Assembly: GCA_947174505.1 (NCBI GenBank)
Contig: CAMWJF010000036.1
Coordinates: forward strand, 1-41,013
Direction: 5' to 3'
From: an uncultured Lachnospiraceae bacterium
GTDB taxonomy: Bacteria; Bacillota; Clostridia; Lachnospirales; Lachnospiraceae
DNA: 41,013 nucleotides
In this document: in pieces, positions 8,587-15,994 of the stretch
How the letters are laid out: every line of letters starts with the position of its first letter
Numbering within the stretch: the stretch's first letter is position 1
Program-made: the position numbers and the translations under genes
Notes under the pieces: model-generated
The model's input: the letters and a program-made list of their open reading frames with translations, nothing else
The model's database searches: none
Told to the model about the DNA's origin: nothing

Positions 8587-8625
8587 ACAGATTCGGGGAT
8601 GTTGCCCCGAATCTGTCTCATTTTT
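8583..8625. terminator. Bidirectional terminator downstream of ecfS
   Basis: A perfect 12-bp stem (8587-8598 with 8605-8616, 6-nt loop) is flanked by T tracts in both directions. On the minus strand the run is TTTTT at 8583-8587, directly after the stem, so this terminates or attenuates the ecfS transcript before the palindrome and ecfA. The plus-strand T run is 8621-8625. Confidence 0.85.
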
Positions 8626-8629
8626 CCTC

Positions 8630-9172
8630 TTAGTCCTCTTTCTCCAAAGACCCCTTCTTCACCACGGTCTTCGCATAGCCGAGCAGTAGCAGGGTTCCCA
8701 CCACACCGGTCGTAATGATATTCGCCACCGCAGCCATAAGCCCCTGCGCAAACAGCTTCTCAACCGGCTCCGCATAAATCAGGATATCCAGAACGGGCGC
8801 CACCAGTCCCCACGCCAGAACATGGGCGATGATCTGCGCCACATTAAAGCGGATCAGCTTCTTGCTGTCAATCCCCTCCTCCACGTTCATCTTCATGGTA
8901 GCAAGGCCGATCACCAGACCTACAAACGCGGAAGCGATGATCCAGCTCCACCAGGGACCGTAACTTGTCGCGTCAATCAGCGTGTGGCCGATAAAACCGA
9001 TGACAACGCCTGCAATGGGGCCAAAAAGTGTGGCGAACACCGCCTCCACCGCATACTGTAAGCTGATGTTCGTGTTGGGCACGGGCGACGGAATCGCAAC
9101 CTTACCCAGAACAAAAAACAGTGCCGCGCCGATACCGATGGCAACAACGCTCTTTACGGATAACTTTTTCAT
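8630..9172 (-). CDS. ECF transporter S component, UPF0397-like
   Basis: 180-residue integral membrane substrate-binding subunit. It begins with KKLSVKSVVAIGIGAAL and carries PSPVPNTNISLQYA (about residues 28-41), features I recall for the UPF0397 family. About five to six hydrophobic helices follow. The true ATG is 9172, with GGGAGG a few bases upstream; the longer frame to 9259 crosses the promoter. It should pair with the ATPase and EcfT genes downstream on the same strand. The ligand of UPF0397 proteins is not established to my knowledge, and no riboswitch is visible in the short leader. Confidence 0.88.
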   Translation of the reverse strand: MKKLSVKSVVAIGIGAALFFVLGKVAIPSPVPNTNISLQYAVEAVFATLFGPIAGVVIGFIGHTLIDATSYGPWWSWIIASAFVGLVIGLATMKMNVEEGIDSKKLIRFNVAQIIAHVLAWGLVAPVLDILIYAEPVEKLFAQGLMAAVANIITTGVVGTLLLLGYAKTVVKKGSLEKED

Positions 9173-9220
9173 AAAAAGACCTCCCTCATATGTATTTATT
9201 TTTGATAAAAAACCATTTCT

Positions 9221-9250
9221 ATTATAGTCTGTCATACAGCGGAATGTCAA
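9221..9250 (-). promoter_or_regulatory. Sigma-A promoter of ecfS
   Basis: On the minus strand a perfect TTGACA (9250-9245) is followed after 18 bp by a perfect TATAAT (9226-9221). The predicted start near 9214 gives a leader of about 40 nt, too short for a known riboswitch. Confidence 0.88.
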
Positions 9251-9285
9251 CCGCCGCAATTCCTGTTCGATCCGATCTGGCTGAA

Positions 9286-10650
9286 CTAGTTTTTGAAGCT
9301 GTGGATCGGCGCCGGAATCCTGCCCCCGCGGTTCACAAACGCCTCGCAGGAAAAACGGTTCACCGGCATAACCGGCGCGTACCCGAAGAGCCCGCCGAAT
9401 TCCACCTTCTCCCCGACGCTCTTGCCGACGGCAGGAATAATGCGCACCGCCGTGGTCTTCTGGTTCACCATGCCGATGGCCATCTCATCCGCAATGATTC
9501 CCGCGATCGTGGTATTCGGCGTATCGCCGGGAATCGCCAGCATGTCAAGCCCCACGGAGCAGACACAGGTCATGGCCTCCAGCTTCTCTATGGTGAGCGC
9601 GCCCGCCGTCACCGCATCGATCATGCCCTGATCCTCACTGACGGGAATGAACGCGCCGCTTAAGCCGCCCACATAGGAGGAAGCCATCACGCCGCCCTTT
9701 TTCACCTGATCGTTTAAGAGTGCAAGCGCCGCCGTCGTTCCCGGCGCACCCGCATACTCCAGACCGATCTCGCACAGAATATCCGCCACGCTGTCGCCGA
9801 TAGCCGGTGTGGGCGCAAGGGATAAATCCACAATGCCGAAAGGAATCTGCAGCATCCGGGACGCCTCCTGCGCCACGAGCTGCCCCACTCTGGTCACCTT
9901 GAAGGCCGTCTTCTTGATTGTCTCACAGAGCACTTCGAAGTTCTCTCCCCGCACCCTCTGTAGGGCCGTCTTGACCACACCGGGGCCGCTGACTCCCACG
10001 TTGATCACCGCGTCGGCCTCCGTCACGCCGTGGAATGCGCCCGCCATAAAAGGATTGTCGTCCGGCGCGTTGCAGAACACCACCAGCTTCATGCAGTCGG
10101 CGCTGTCCTGTTCCTTACTGATCACCGCCGTCTCCTTGATGATATCCCCCATCAGCCGCACGGCATCCATATTGATTCCTGTCTTGGTAGAACCCAGATT
10201 CACGGAGCTGCAGACCCGTTCCGTGGCGTGCAGCGCCTGCGGAATCGAGCGGATCAACAGCTCATCCGCCTTTGTCATCCCCTTGGACACAAGAGCCGAA
10301 TAACCACCGATCAGATTGACCCCTACCGCCTGTGCCGCCCAGTCCATGGTCTCTGCCAGCGACACGAAATCTTCGCTGTTTTTGCAGGCGGCGCCACCCA
10401 CCAGTGCCATCGGCGTGACAGAGATTCTTTTATTGACAATGGGAATGCCAAACTCTTTCTCAATCGCCTCCCCCGTCTTAACCAGATCCTTAGCCGTTTT
10501 TGTGATCTTGTCGTAAACCTGCCCGTTTACCTTTTTCAAATCCCCGTCGATACAGTCTAAAAGGCTGATTCCCAACGTGATGGTACGCACATCCAGATTC
10601 TCCTTGGCGATCATTTCATTGGTTTCAGCCACCTCAAATAAATTTATCAT
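9286..10650 (-). CDS. PFL family protein (DUF711 / UPF0210)
   Basis: 454-residue cytoplasmic protein of the DUF711 (PFL-like) family, close to the usual length of about 452. It starts [13 protein letters not shown] and has glycine-rich stretches such as VSGPGVV and [20 protein letters not shown]. The family has a glycyl-radical-enzyme-like fold, but its reaction is not established. The ATG at 10650 has GGGGGAG about 8 nt upstream; the longer reading to 10695 is less likely. The gene follows the ACT-domain gene closely. In many Firmicutes these two are neighbours, hinting at a shared role, possibly in amino-acid-linked regulation. No terminator is obvious after its stop. Confidence 0.9.
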   Translation of the reverse strand: MINLFEVAETNEMIAKENLDVRTITLGISLLDCIDGDLKKVNGQVYDKITKTAKDLVKTGEAIEKEFGIPIVNKRISVTPMALVGGAACKNSEDFVSLAETMDWAAQAVGVNLIGGYSALVSKGMTKADELLIRSIPQALHATERVCSSVNLGSTKTGINMDAVRLMGDIIKETAVISKEQDSADCMKLVVFCNAPDDNPFMAGAFHGVTEADAVINVGVSGPGVVKTALQRVRGENFEVLCETIKKTAFKVTRVGQLVAQEASRMLQIPFGIVDLSLAPTPAIGDSVADILCEIGLEYAGAPGTTAALALLNDQVKKGGVMASSYVGGLSGAFIPVSEDQGMIDAVTAGALTIEKLEAMTCVCSVGLDMLAIPGDTPNTTIAGIIADEMAIGMVNQKTTAVRIIPAVGKSVGEKVEFGGLFGYAPVMPVNRFSCEAFVNRGGRIPAPIHSFKN

Positions 10651-10698
10651 GGTTTTCTCTCCCCCAGACTCGCATCGCTTGCTTTTCTTTTGCACCTT

Positions 10699-10971
10699 CT
10701 AAATCCTGTGCATCTGATCAAATATCTCTTCCTTCTGGCACTTGATGACTACGCCGATCTCCTCACCGAGCGCGTTCAGTTCATCCACGATCGCCCCGAA
10801 ATCCTTGTCCGTAAGGTTCGTGTCCACGATCATCATCATATTAAAGAAGCCCTGCACAATGGTCTGGGAGATATCCAAAATATTGATCCGGTTGTCCGCC
10901 AGATAAGTGCATACTCTCGCGATAATGCCCACTGTGTCTTTTCCCACTACCGTGATAATTGTCTTTTTCAT
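10699..10971 (-). CDS. ACT domain-containing protein (UPF0237 type)
   Basis: 90-residue protein consisting of a tandem ACT-like fold. It starts KKTIITVVGKDTVGIIARV and ends in a charged tail. ACT domains bind small ligands, often amino acids, and dimerise. The length matches the roughly 90-residue UPF0237 family. The ATG at 10971 has GGAG 6-7 nt upstream; a start at 11004 would add a basic, unlikely N-terminus. It sits between upp and the PFL gene, with gaps of about 40-50 bp. Confidence 0.9.
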   Translation of the reverse strand: MKKTIITVVGKDTVGIIARVCTYLADNRINILDISQTIVQGFFNMMMIVDTNLTDKDFGAIVDELNALGEEIGVVIKCQKEEIFDQMHRI

Positions 10972-11010
10972 GTTTTCTCCATTTCTGCGCCGTTTTCTGC
11001 GCATGACGAA

Positions 11011-11640
11011 TTACTTTGTCCCAAAGATCCTGTCTCCTGCATCCCCCACGCCGGGGCAGATATAGGCATTCTCGTTCAGACAGCGGTCGATATGCCCGAC
11101 ATAAATCTGCACATCCGGGTGATCCTTTCTCATCCGTTCCACTCCCTCCGGCGCCGCGATAATGCACATAAACTTAATATTTTTACCTCCATGCTCCTTG
11201 ATAAAGCGTACCGCCTGTGAGCCGGAGCCGCCTGTGGCGAGCATGGGATCCAGCACAATAATTGTCCTCTGTTCAATCGGCTCAGGCAGCTTGCAATAGT
11301 ACTCGTGCGGCTCGTGTGTCTCTGGATCTCTATAGAGTCCGATATGGCCTACCTTAGCGCTCGGCACCAGCGCCAGAATACCGTTCACCATACCAAGTCC
11401 CGCGCGCAAAATCGGTACGACTGCCAGCTTTTTCCCGGCAACTCGCGGCGACATGCAGGTTTCAATCGGCGTCTTGACTTCCACATCCTCCAGCGGAAGG
11501 TCCCTGAGCGCTTCATACCCCATCAACATGGCGATCTCCTCAATGCATTTCCTGAATTCGCTTGTTCCCGTGCTGCTGTCCCTGATCTGTGAAATCTTAT
11601 GCTGAATCAATGGATGTTCCATTACAAATACGTTTTCCAT
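11011..11640 (-). CDS. upp: Uracil phosphoribosyltransferase
   Basis: 209-residue enzyme that makes UMP from uracil and PRPP in pyrimidine salvage. The PRPP-binding loop is [11 protein letters not shown] (about residues 130-140). The C-terminal uracil-binding motif is in [17 protein letters not shown]. The length equals the usual 208-209. The ATG at 11640 has GGAGG upstream, and it has its own promoter at 11695-11723. It is the first gene of an apparent upp-ACT-PFL operon. Confidence 0.97.
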   Translation of the reverse strand: MENVFVMEHPLIQHKISQIRDSSTGTSEFRKCIEEIAMLMGYEALRDLPLEDVEVKTPIETCMSPRVAGKKLAVVPILRAGLGMVNGILALVPSAKVGHIGLYRDPETHEPHEYYCKLPEPIEQRTIIVLDPMLATGGSGSQAVRFIKEHGGKNIKFMCIIAAPEGVERMRKDHPDVQIYVGHIDRCLNENAYICPGVGDAGDRIFGTK

Positions 11641-11694
11641 TTTTCCTCCGTCTGTATCAGCCTGTGTCAGAATTTAATTTTTATCCCTTTATAG

Positions 11695-11723
11695 ATCGTA
11701 GCGATTTCTATGCCACATGTCAA
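11695..11723 (-). promoter_or_regulatory. Promoter of upp
   Basis: On the minus strand TTGACA (11723-11718) is followed after exactly 17 bp by TACGAT (11700-11695). The leader to the upp ATG is about 50 nt. Confidence 0.75.
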
Positions 11724-11778
11724 TACGATTTGTAGCATTTATTGAAACGAAGCTTTGATTTTCCCTGCGGATCAAGGC

Positions 11779-11812
11779 AAAAAAACACCTCCGGTCCGTT
11801 ATGGATCGGAGG
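11779..11812 (-). terminator. Terminator of the prepilin-like gene
   Basis: A 10-bp stem (11788-11797 with 11803-11812, one mismatch/wobble) is followed on the minus strand by a T run at 11785-11779. It lies about 25 bp beyond the prepilin stop codon at 11836. Confidence 0.85.
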
Positions 11813-11835
11813 CATTTGCTTTCGTTGTCTATCAT

Positions 11836-12366
11836 TTATTTATTTCCCGTCATCGCCTCTCTGAATTTATCTCCGGCCACGGGCTCTCCCGCTTTTTCAC
11901 CAAACCTGAACATAATACCGCCCTTTCCGTCAGACTTATATTCAACAGTCCATGTCTCCCAACTGTATTTACTCTGCGCCCGGATTCCCACCGGCCGACC
12001 CGAAGGCTGAATCAGCCCGGCCTCCTGCATCGCGTACCAGGCATAATCGTCCACTCTTGTATCTCCGTTTAGCGCGCCTCCATAGGAACCCCCATGCATA
12101 TTATCAGGGCGGTCAGCTGTGTCGTCCACCGCGAACGCAGTCACTGCCTGCCAATAATCCGGCGGTGGAAACCCGCTGTTCGGATCGACCGCATATGTCT
12201 CTATTGCCGTCACAACCGCTCTGGCATTTTGCAGATCGGTGGCATTTCTTGATTTTTCCACATATTTGAAATACTGAGGCGCTATTATCATAATCAAAGC
12301 TGCCATAATGGCAACAACGATGATTAATTCTATCAGCGAAAACCCTTTATCATTGCTTTTTTTCAC
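11836..12366 (-). CDS. Type IV prepilin-like (pseudopilin) protein
   Basis: 176-residue protein with a class III signal. An 8-residue leader ends in Gly, then FSLIELIIVVAIMAAL with the required Glu at mature position 5, followed by the hydrophobic N-terminal helix. The rest is a globular, Gly/Asp-rich C-terminal domain with two Trp residues (YSWETWTVEY). I prefer the GTG at 12366 because AGGGGG is 8 nt upstream; a TTG at 12393 is in frame but would overlap that site. It stands alone: no prepilin peptidase, pilus ATPase or platform protein is in the window, so it needs machinery encoded elsewhere. The upstream region carries a motif shared with the sugar-binding-protein promoter. Confidence 0.88.
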   Translation of the reverse strand: MKKSNDKGFSLIELIIVVAIMAALIMIIAPQYFKYVEKSRNATDLQNARAVVTAIETYAVDPNSGFPPPDYWQAVTAFAVDDTADRPDNMHGGSYGGALNGDTRVDDYAWYAMQEAGLIQPSGRPVGIRAQSKYSWETWTVEYKSDGKGGIMFRFGEKAGEPVAGDKFREAMTGNK

Positions 12367-12486
12367 CGTATTATCCCCCTGCTGATTCCTCAAAAATCCA
12401 GCTATACCGCTATCTCAGAATATTTCCGCAGCTACTCTTTTTCTAGAGTTTATTGTAACATTGTGTTTGGGGCATAAAAAGGTGGC

Positions 12487-12515
12487 ATTTTTTTAAAATG
12501 GTGAAATATTTTCAC
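12487..12515. promoter_or_regulatory. Candidate operator shared with the sugar operon
   Basis: 12489-12513 matches 21167-21191 at all but one base. Both contain TTTTTTAAAATGGTG and AATATTTTCA, differing only at the joining purine. At this copy GTGAAA-TAT-TTTCAC (12501-12515) forms an inverted repeat. It lies about 120 bp upstream of the prepilin start, and about 80 bp upstream of the binding-protein start at the other site. A binding site for the YesN-like regulator is the simplest explanation. Confidence 0.55.
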
Positions 12516-12522
12516 ATACTCA

Positions 12523-12771
12523 TCAATGCTGGTTCTGCTCGATCTTCAACTCATAATCCTTACAATAGATAAGCGTCAGACGCTCCCTCACGTTCCTGAT
12601 TGCATATCTTCCGATCCTCTGACTCGCATACTTACGGGTATCCGCCTTATCCCGGGTCGCCTCAAGCTGCTCCCCGCTCATACCGACGTCGGTATCCGTG
12701 ATCCGAAAAACCATATTTCTTCCCTGATTCCTGTCACGGACGATGGTCCGTGTGGAAATAAGAATAACCAT
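12523..12771 (-). pseudogene. Truncated duplicate of the YesM-like kinase C-terminus
   Basis: 82 codons that match, nearly residue for residue, the end of the intact kinase at 15984-17822, from NMVFRI through GVGMSGEQLEA, DKADTRKYASQRIG and IRNVRERL to DYELKIE. After KIE about 20 codons of the intact gene are missing and the frame rejoins at the last few residues (QNQH versus QNEH). The start is unrelated or badly decayed, and the sensor, HAMP and phospho-His regions are absent, so no kinase function is possible. It is a remnant of a duplicated two-component gene, lying between the aldo/keto reductase and the prepilin. Confidence 0.85.
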
Positions 12772-12811
12772 AAAAACACCCCCGATCCGTCACGTCACAG
12801 ATCGAAGGTGT
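12772..12811 (-). terminator. Terminator of the GH30/aldo-keto reductase operon
   Basis: A 12-bp stem with two G-T pairs (12776-12787 with 12800-12811) is followed on the minus strand by TTTTT at 12776-12772. It sits 20 bp past the aldo/keto reductase stop. Confidence 0.8.
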
Positions 12812-12831
12812 TTCCCGCATATTATGTGTAC

Positions 12832-13845
12832 TCAAAAATTTTCTCCACTGGAAACGATTTTTTCAATCTTTCTCAGTTCTTCACTGGTAAATGCCGCATT
12901 TTCCGCAACCGAAATATTCTCAAGAATCTGCTCTGGTCTGGATGCACCAATCAATACAGAACAAACTTCGTCATCTTTCAGCACCCACGACAATGCCATC
13001 TGCGCAAGTGTCTGGCCGCGCTCTGCCGCCAGCGCATTCAGCCTTTCTATTTGCCGTAACCTCCGGGGCAGCAAAGCATCCGATTTCAGAAAACGGCTGC
13101 CTCTGCCAATCCGGCTGTCCTCCGGGATGCCATGCAGATACTTGTCCGTCAAAAGTCCCTGTTCCAGCGGACTAAAGGCGATAATTCCCATTCCCTGTTC
13201 CCTGCAGCATTTCTTCACCCCATCTTCCTCGATTGCACGGTTAAATATGGAGTAAGATCGCTGATTGACAATCAGCGGGCAATGCAGCTCTCCCATAATG
13301 GCCAAAGCCTTTTGTGTGTATGCCTTATCGTAATTGGAAATTCCCGCGTATAATGCCTTACCGCTGCGCACAATGGATGCCAGCGCCTCCATGGTTTCCT
13401 CCAGCGGTGTCTCCGGGTCCATCCGATGGTGGTAAAATATATCCACATATTCAAGTCCTAAACGTTTCAGGCTCTGGTCTATGCTGGCAGTCAGATACTT
13501 TTTACTTCCCCAATCCCCGTAAGGGCCGGGCCACATATCGTATCCTGCTTTTGTAGTAATTACAAGCTCGTCCCTGTAAGGTTGAAAGTCGTCCCTTAAA
13601 ATTTTGCCCGCATTTTCTTCCGCACTGCCATATACCGGGCCGTAATTATTGGCCAAGTCAAATTGCGTAATGCCTGCATCAAATGCCGTTCTACACATAG
13701 CCTTCATCGTATCATAATTATCTTTACTGCCGAAATTATGCCAAAATCCTAAGGATACTGCCGGAAATTTCAATCCGCTGTTTCCAACACGATTATATTT
13801 CATTCTGTCGTATCTTTTATCGCTTGCCACATATATATCTGCCAT
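12832..13845 (-). CDS. Aldo/keto reductase (YghZ/Gpr-like)
   Basis: 337-residue NADPH-dependent oxidoreductase with a (beta/alpha)8 barrel. The AKR tetrad is visible as Asp63, Tyr68 (DLANNYGP), Lys99 (ITTKAGYDMWPG) and His140 (FYHHRMD). The pattern resembles the E. coli YghZ group, which reduces aldehydes such as L-glyceraldehyde 3-phosphate. The C-terminal cofactor region is SVLIGASRPEQI. The ATG at 13845 has AAGGAGA upstream. It is the last gene of the sugar operon, 39 bp after the GH30 gene, so it may reduce a sugar or aglycone released by it. That role is inference. Confidence 0.9.
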   Translation of the reverse strand: MADIYVASDKRYDRMKYNRVGNSGLKFPAVSLGFWHNFGSKDNYDTMKAMCRTAFDAGITQFDLANNYGPVYGSAEENAGKILRDDFQPYRDELVITTKAGYDMWPGPYGDWGSKKYLTASIDQSLKRLGLEYVDIFYHHRMDPETPLEETMEALASIVRSGKALYAGISNYDKAYTQKALAIMGELHCPLIVNQRSYSIFNRAIEEDGVKKCCREQGMGIIAFSPLEQGLLTDKYLHGIPEDSRIGRGSRFLKSDALLPRRLRQIERLNALAAERGQTLAQMALSWVLKDDEVCSVLIGASRPEQILENISVAENAAFTSEELRKIEKIVSSGENF

Positions 13846-13884
13846 ACCTGTCTCCTTAAACTTTCCATGATTCTGCTTTTAGGG

Positions 13885-15231
13885 TTACACAATCTCTACC
13901 GTCCCAATCGTATCCGCCCCTATTACAATCTGCGCCATCTGCTCTCCGAGACGGACATTTATCTGTATCTCATGGGCGGTTCTGTTGAGAAGCACCAGCA
14001 CAATCCCGCCATCCGGGTTGCAGAACGCCGTCTCCTCCAGTTCATCCGTATAAACAGTACTGCCGATCCGCACCGCCCCGGGTTTGATAAAGTGTGTAAA
14101 ATGCCACAAATAATCAGCCGTATTTCTCTTGTTCAATACCTTTTTCCCCGTATCGAACAGAAACGGCGCGTCACAGAAATTTCCCACATGGTTCGGCCCG
14201 CCCTTCTCATCCAGCACGATATTCCAGTCATAGAAAGCGTTCATGCCGTGGTTCATGTTGCCGATCATATCATGGGCATACTTTTGCGCATTTTTCAGGA
14301 AATCATCAGCCGCAAATTTGCAGTACTCGATACAGGCCTCCGAAAGAATCAGCTTCTTGTCCGGGAACTTATCGTGTATCATGGAAAGCGCCTCAAAATG
14401 ATCCCCGCTGTACCAGTGGAATGCAATGCCCGCTACCATATGATCCGTAGTCTCATCTATGATCCCGCAGGCCCGCTCATAGGCGCGCTCCTTATTATGA
14501 TCCCAGATAAACACTTCAATATCGGTAAGCTTATTCTCCTCCAGCGCCGGCCACATATAATCCCGCAGGAACTCTTTCTCCTGTATGGTCGAATACACAC
14601 AGGAATCCCATGTCTGAACGGCCTTCGGCTCATTCTGCAGGCTGATGCGCCTGACAAGATAACCACGGTTTCGGTATTCCCTGATATAACGGCATATATA
14701 GTCCGCCCACGTCTTCTTAAACTCAGGCTTTAACTCGCCGCCGTTGTTTCTGTCCCCATTGCTCTTCATATAGGCCGGCGGACTCCACGGCGTGAGCATG
14801 ATCTCCACTCTGTCCCCATATACTTTCTGCGCATCGTCCAGCAGGGGCAGAATATGCTTTTCCACCCGTTCCATCTGAAAGCCGGTAAAACCGCTGTCCC
14901 GCGCGCTCTCCACCGCCTCGTAATGACCGAGTGAAAAGTCACAACTGTCAATCGGAATACGCACCATACGGTAACCCATGCGATCCGCTCTAAAATATTC
15001 CCGGAGCATTTCTTCCCTCTGGTCCTCCTTCATCTGCCCGTAAATATATCCCGCTGACTCCGTGAGTGCCCCGCCAAACCCCTCAAAGGTCTGGTAAGTC
15101 ACAGAAGGATAAAGGTTGAGCAGATTGTTCTCCTCCCCACCGTCCGGCATAAACGCCATCTCCTTTTCCTGACGGCATCTTTTATCTCCCTCATACCATG
15201 TGCTGACATATTTTATTTTGTTTTCTCCCAT
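13885..15231 (-). CDS. GH30-family glycoside hydrolase (glucosylceramidase-like)
   Basis: 448-residue (beta/alpha)8 glycosidase with a short beta-rich C-terminal part. Family marks are FEGFGGALTES near the start, the acid/base Glu201 in SLQNEP, and a likely nucleophile Glu298 in LILSEACIEY. TPWSPPAYMKSNG (about 147-159) lines the active site. GH30 enzymes cleave beta-glucosidic, beta-xylosidic or beta-fucosidic bonds with retention. No signal peptide is seen, so it should act in the cytoplasm on oligosaccharides imported by the adjacent ABC transporter. It follows the regulator gene by 28 bp. Confidence 0.9.
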   Translation of the reverse strand: MGENKIKYVSTWYEGDKRCRQEKEMAFMPDGGEENNLLNLYPSVTYQTFEGFGGALTESAGYIYGQMKEDQREEMLREYFRADRMGYRMVRIPIDSCDFSLGHYEAVESARDSGFTGFQMERVEKHILPLLDDAQKVYGDRVEIMLTPWSPPAYMKSNGDRNNGGELKPEFKKTWADYICRYIREYRNRGYLVRRISLQNEPKAVQTWDSCVYSTIQEKEFLRDYMWPALEENKLTDIEVFIWDHNKERAYERACGIIDETTDHMVAGIAFHWYSGDHFEALSMIHDKFPDKKLILSEACIEYCKFAADDFLKNAQKYAHDMIGNMNHGMNAFYDWNIVLDEKGGPNHVGNFCDAPFLFDTGKKVLNKRNTADYLWHFTHFIKPGAVRIGSTVYTDELEETAFCNPDGGIVLVLLNRTAHEIQINVRLGEQMAQIVIGADTIGTVEIV

Positions 15232-15259
15232 ACGGTTTCCCTTTCTCTCCGTCTTCCTT

Positions 15260-15994
15260 TTATTGCCCCTGCTTTCTGTACTCCGAAGGCGACTGTCCTA
15301 TTATCTTCTTAAACACCTTTGAAAAGTATTTTTCATCCCGGAACCCCACCTTGTAGGCAATCTCATAGGTTTTCAGATAATTCTGCCTTAAATAAGTACA
15401 GGCATGCTCTATACGGATCTCGTTCAGGTAATCCACAAAGCCTTTTGATAACTGTCTCTGAAATAGTGTGGAGAGGTATCCTGACGATATGCCAACCTTC
15501 TGGGCCACATCCGAAAGCATCAGATTTTCATAATAATGCTCCTCCACATACTCCTTTGCCAGCTCCACCAGATAGTTTTTCTCTTCCGTCGACTCTATCC
15601 GAATTTGCTCCACAGGACCGAACAGCTCGTCCGCCGCGTGGTTTGCCATTTGTAGGATATCGGAAGACCTGACCGGTTTCAGCAGATATTCCTTTGCACC
15701 CAGACGCAGCGCCTGCTGGCAATATTTAAATTCTTCATAGGCGCTCAGTATCATCGTATACGGCAGTGCATCCGCGCGTCTGGCCTCCTGCATGACCTCA
15801 ATGCCGGTCATCAAGGGCATCTGTACATCCAAAAACATGATATCCGGTTTGTCCCTGAAAATAATATCCAAGGCCTCCTTTCCGTTGGCGGCAAGGTATA
15901 TTTTGTCAAAACGGTCTGTATGCAGTTGTATGTATTTCGCAATGCCGTTGCGGATCATATCCTCGTCATCCGCAATCAGTAGTTTAATGCTCAT
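15260..15994 (-). CDS. YesN-like AraC-family response regulator
   Basis: 244-residue regulator. The receiver domain (1-120) has the acidic residues ADDED (8-12), phosphoacceptor Asp56 (IMFLDVQMP) and the conserved Lys in LLKPV. The C-terminal AraC-type helix-turn-helix pair spans about 140-244, with a second helix ending in VGFRDEKYFSKVFKKIIGQSPSEYRKQ. The ATG overlaps the kinase stop by 11 nt, so the two are translationally coupled. It probably activates the sugar operon from the motif at 21165-21192. Confidence 0.95.
   Translation of the reverse strand: MSIKLLIADDEDMIRNGIAKYIQLHTDRFDKIYLAANGKEALDIIFRDKPDIMFLDVQMPLMTGIEVMQEARRADALPYTMILSAYEEFKYCQQALRLGAKEYLLKPVRSSDILQMANHAADELFGPVEQIRIESTEEKNYLVELAKEYVEEHYYENLMLSDVAQKVGISSGYLSTLFQRQLSKGFVDYLNEIRIEHACTYLRQNYLKTYEIAYKVGFRDEKYFSKVFKKIIGQSPSEYRKQGQ

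Noticed and set aside
9173..9285. Possible riboswitch upstream of the ECF S component
   Set aside because: The promoter leaves a leader of only about 40 nt with no conserved riboswitch core or terminator.
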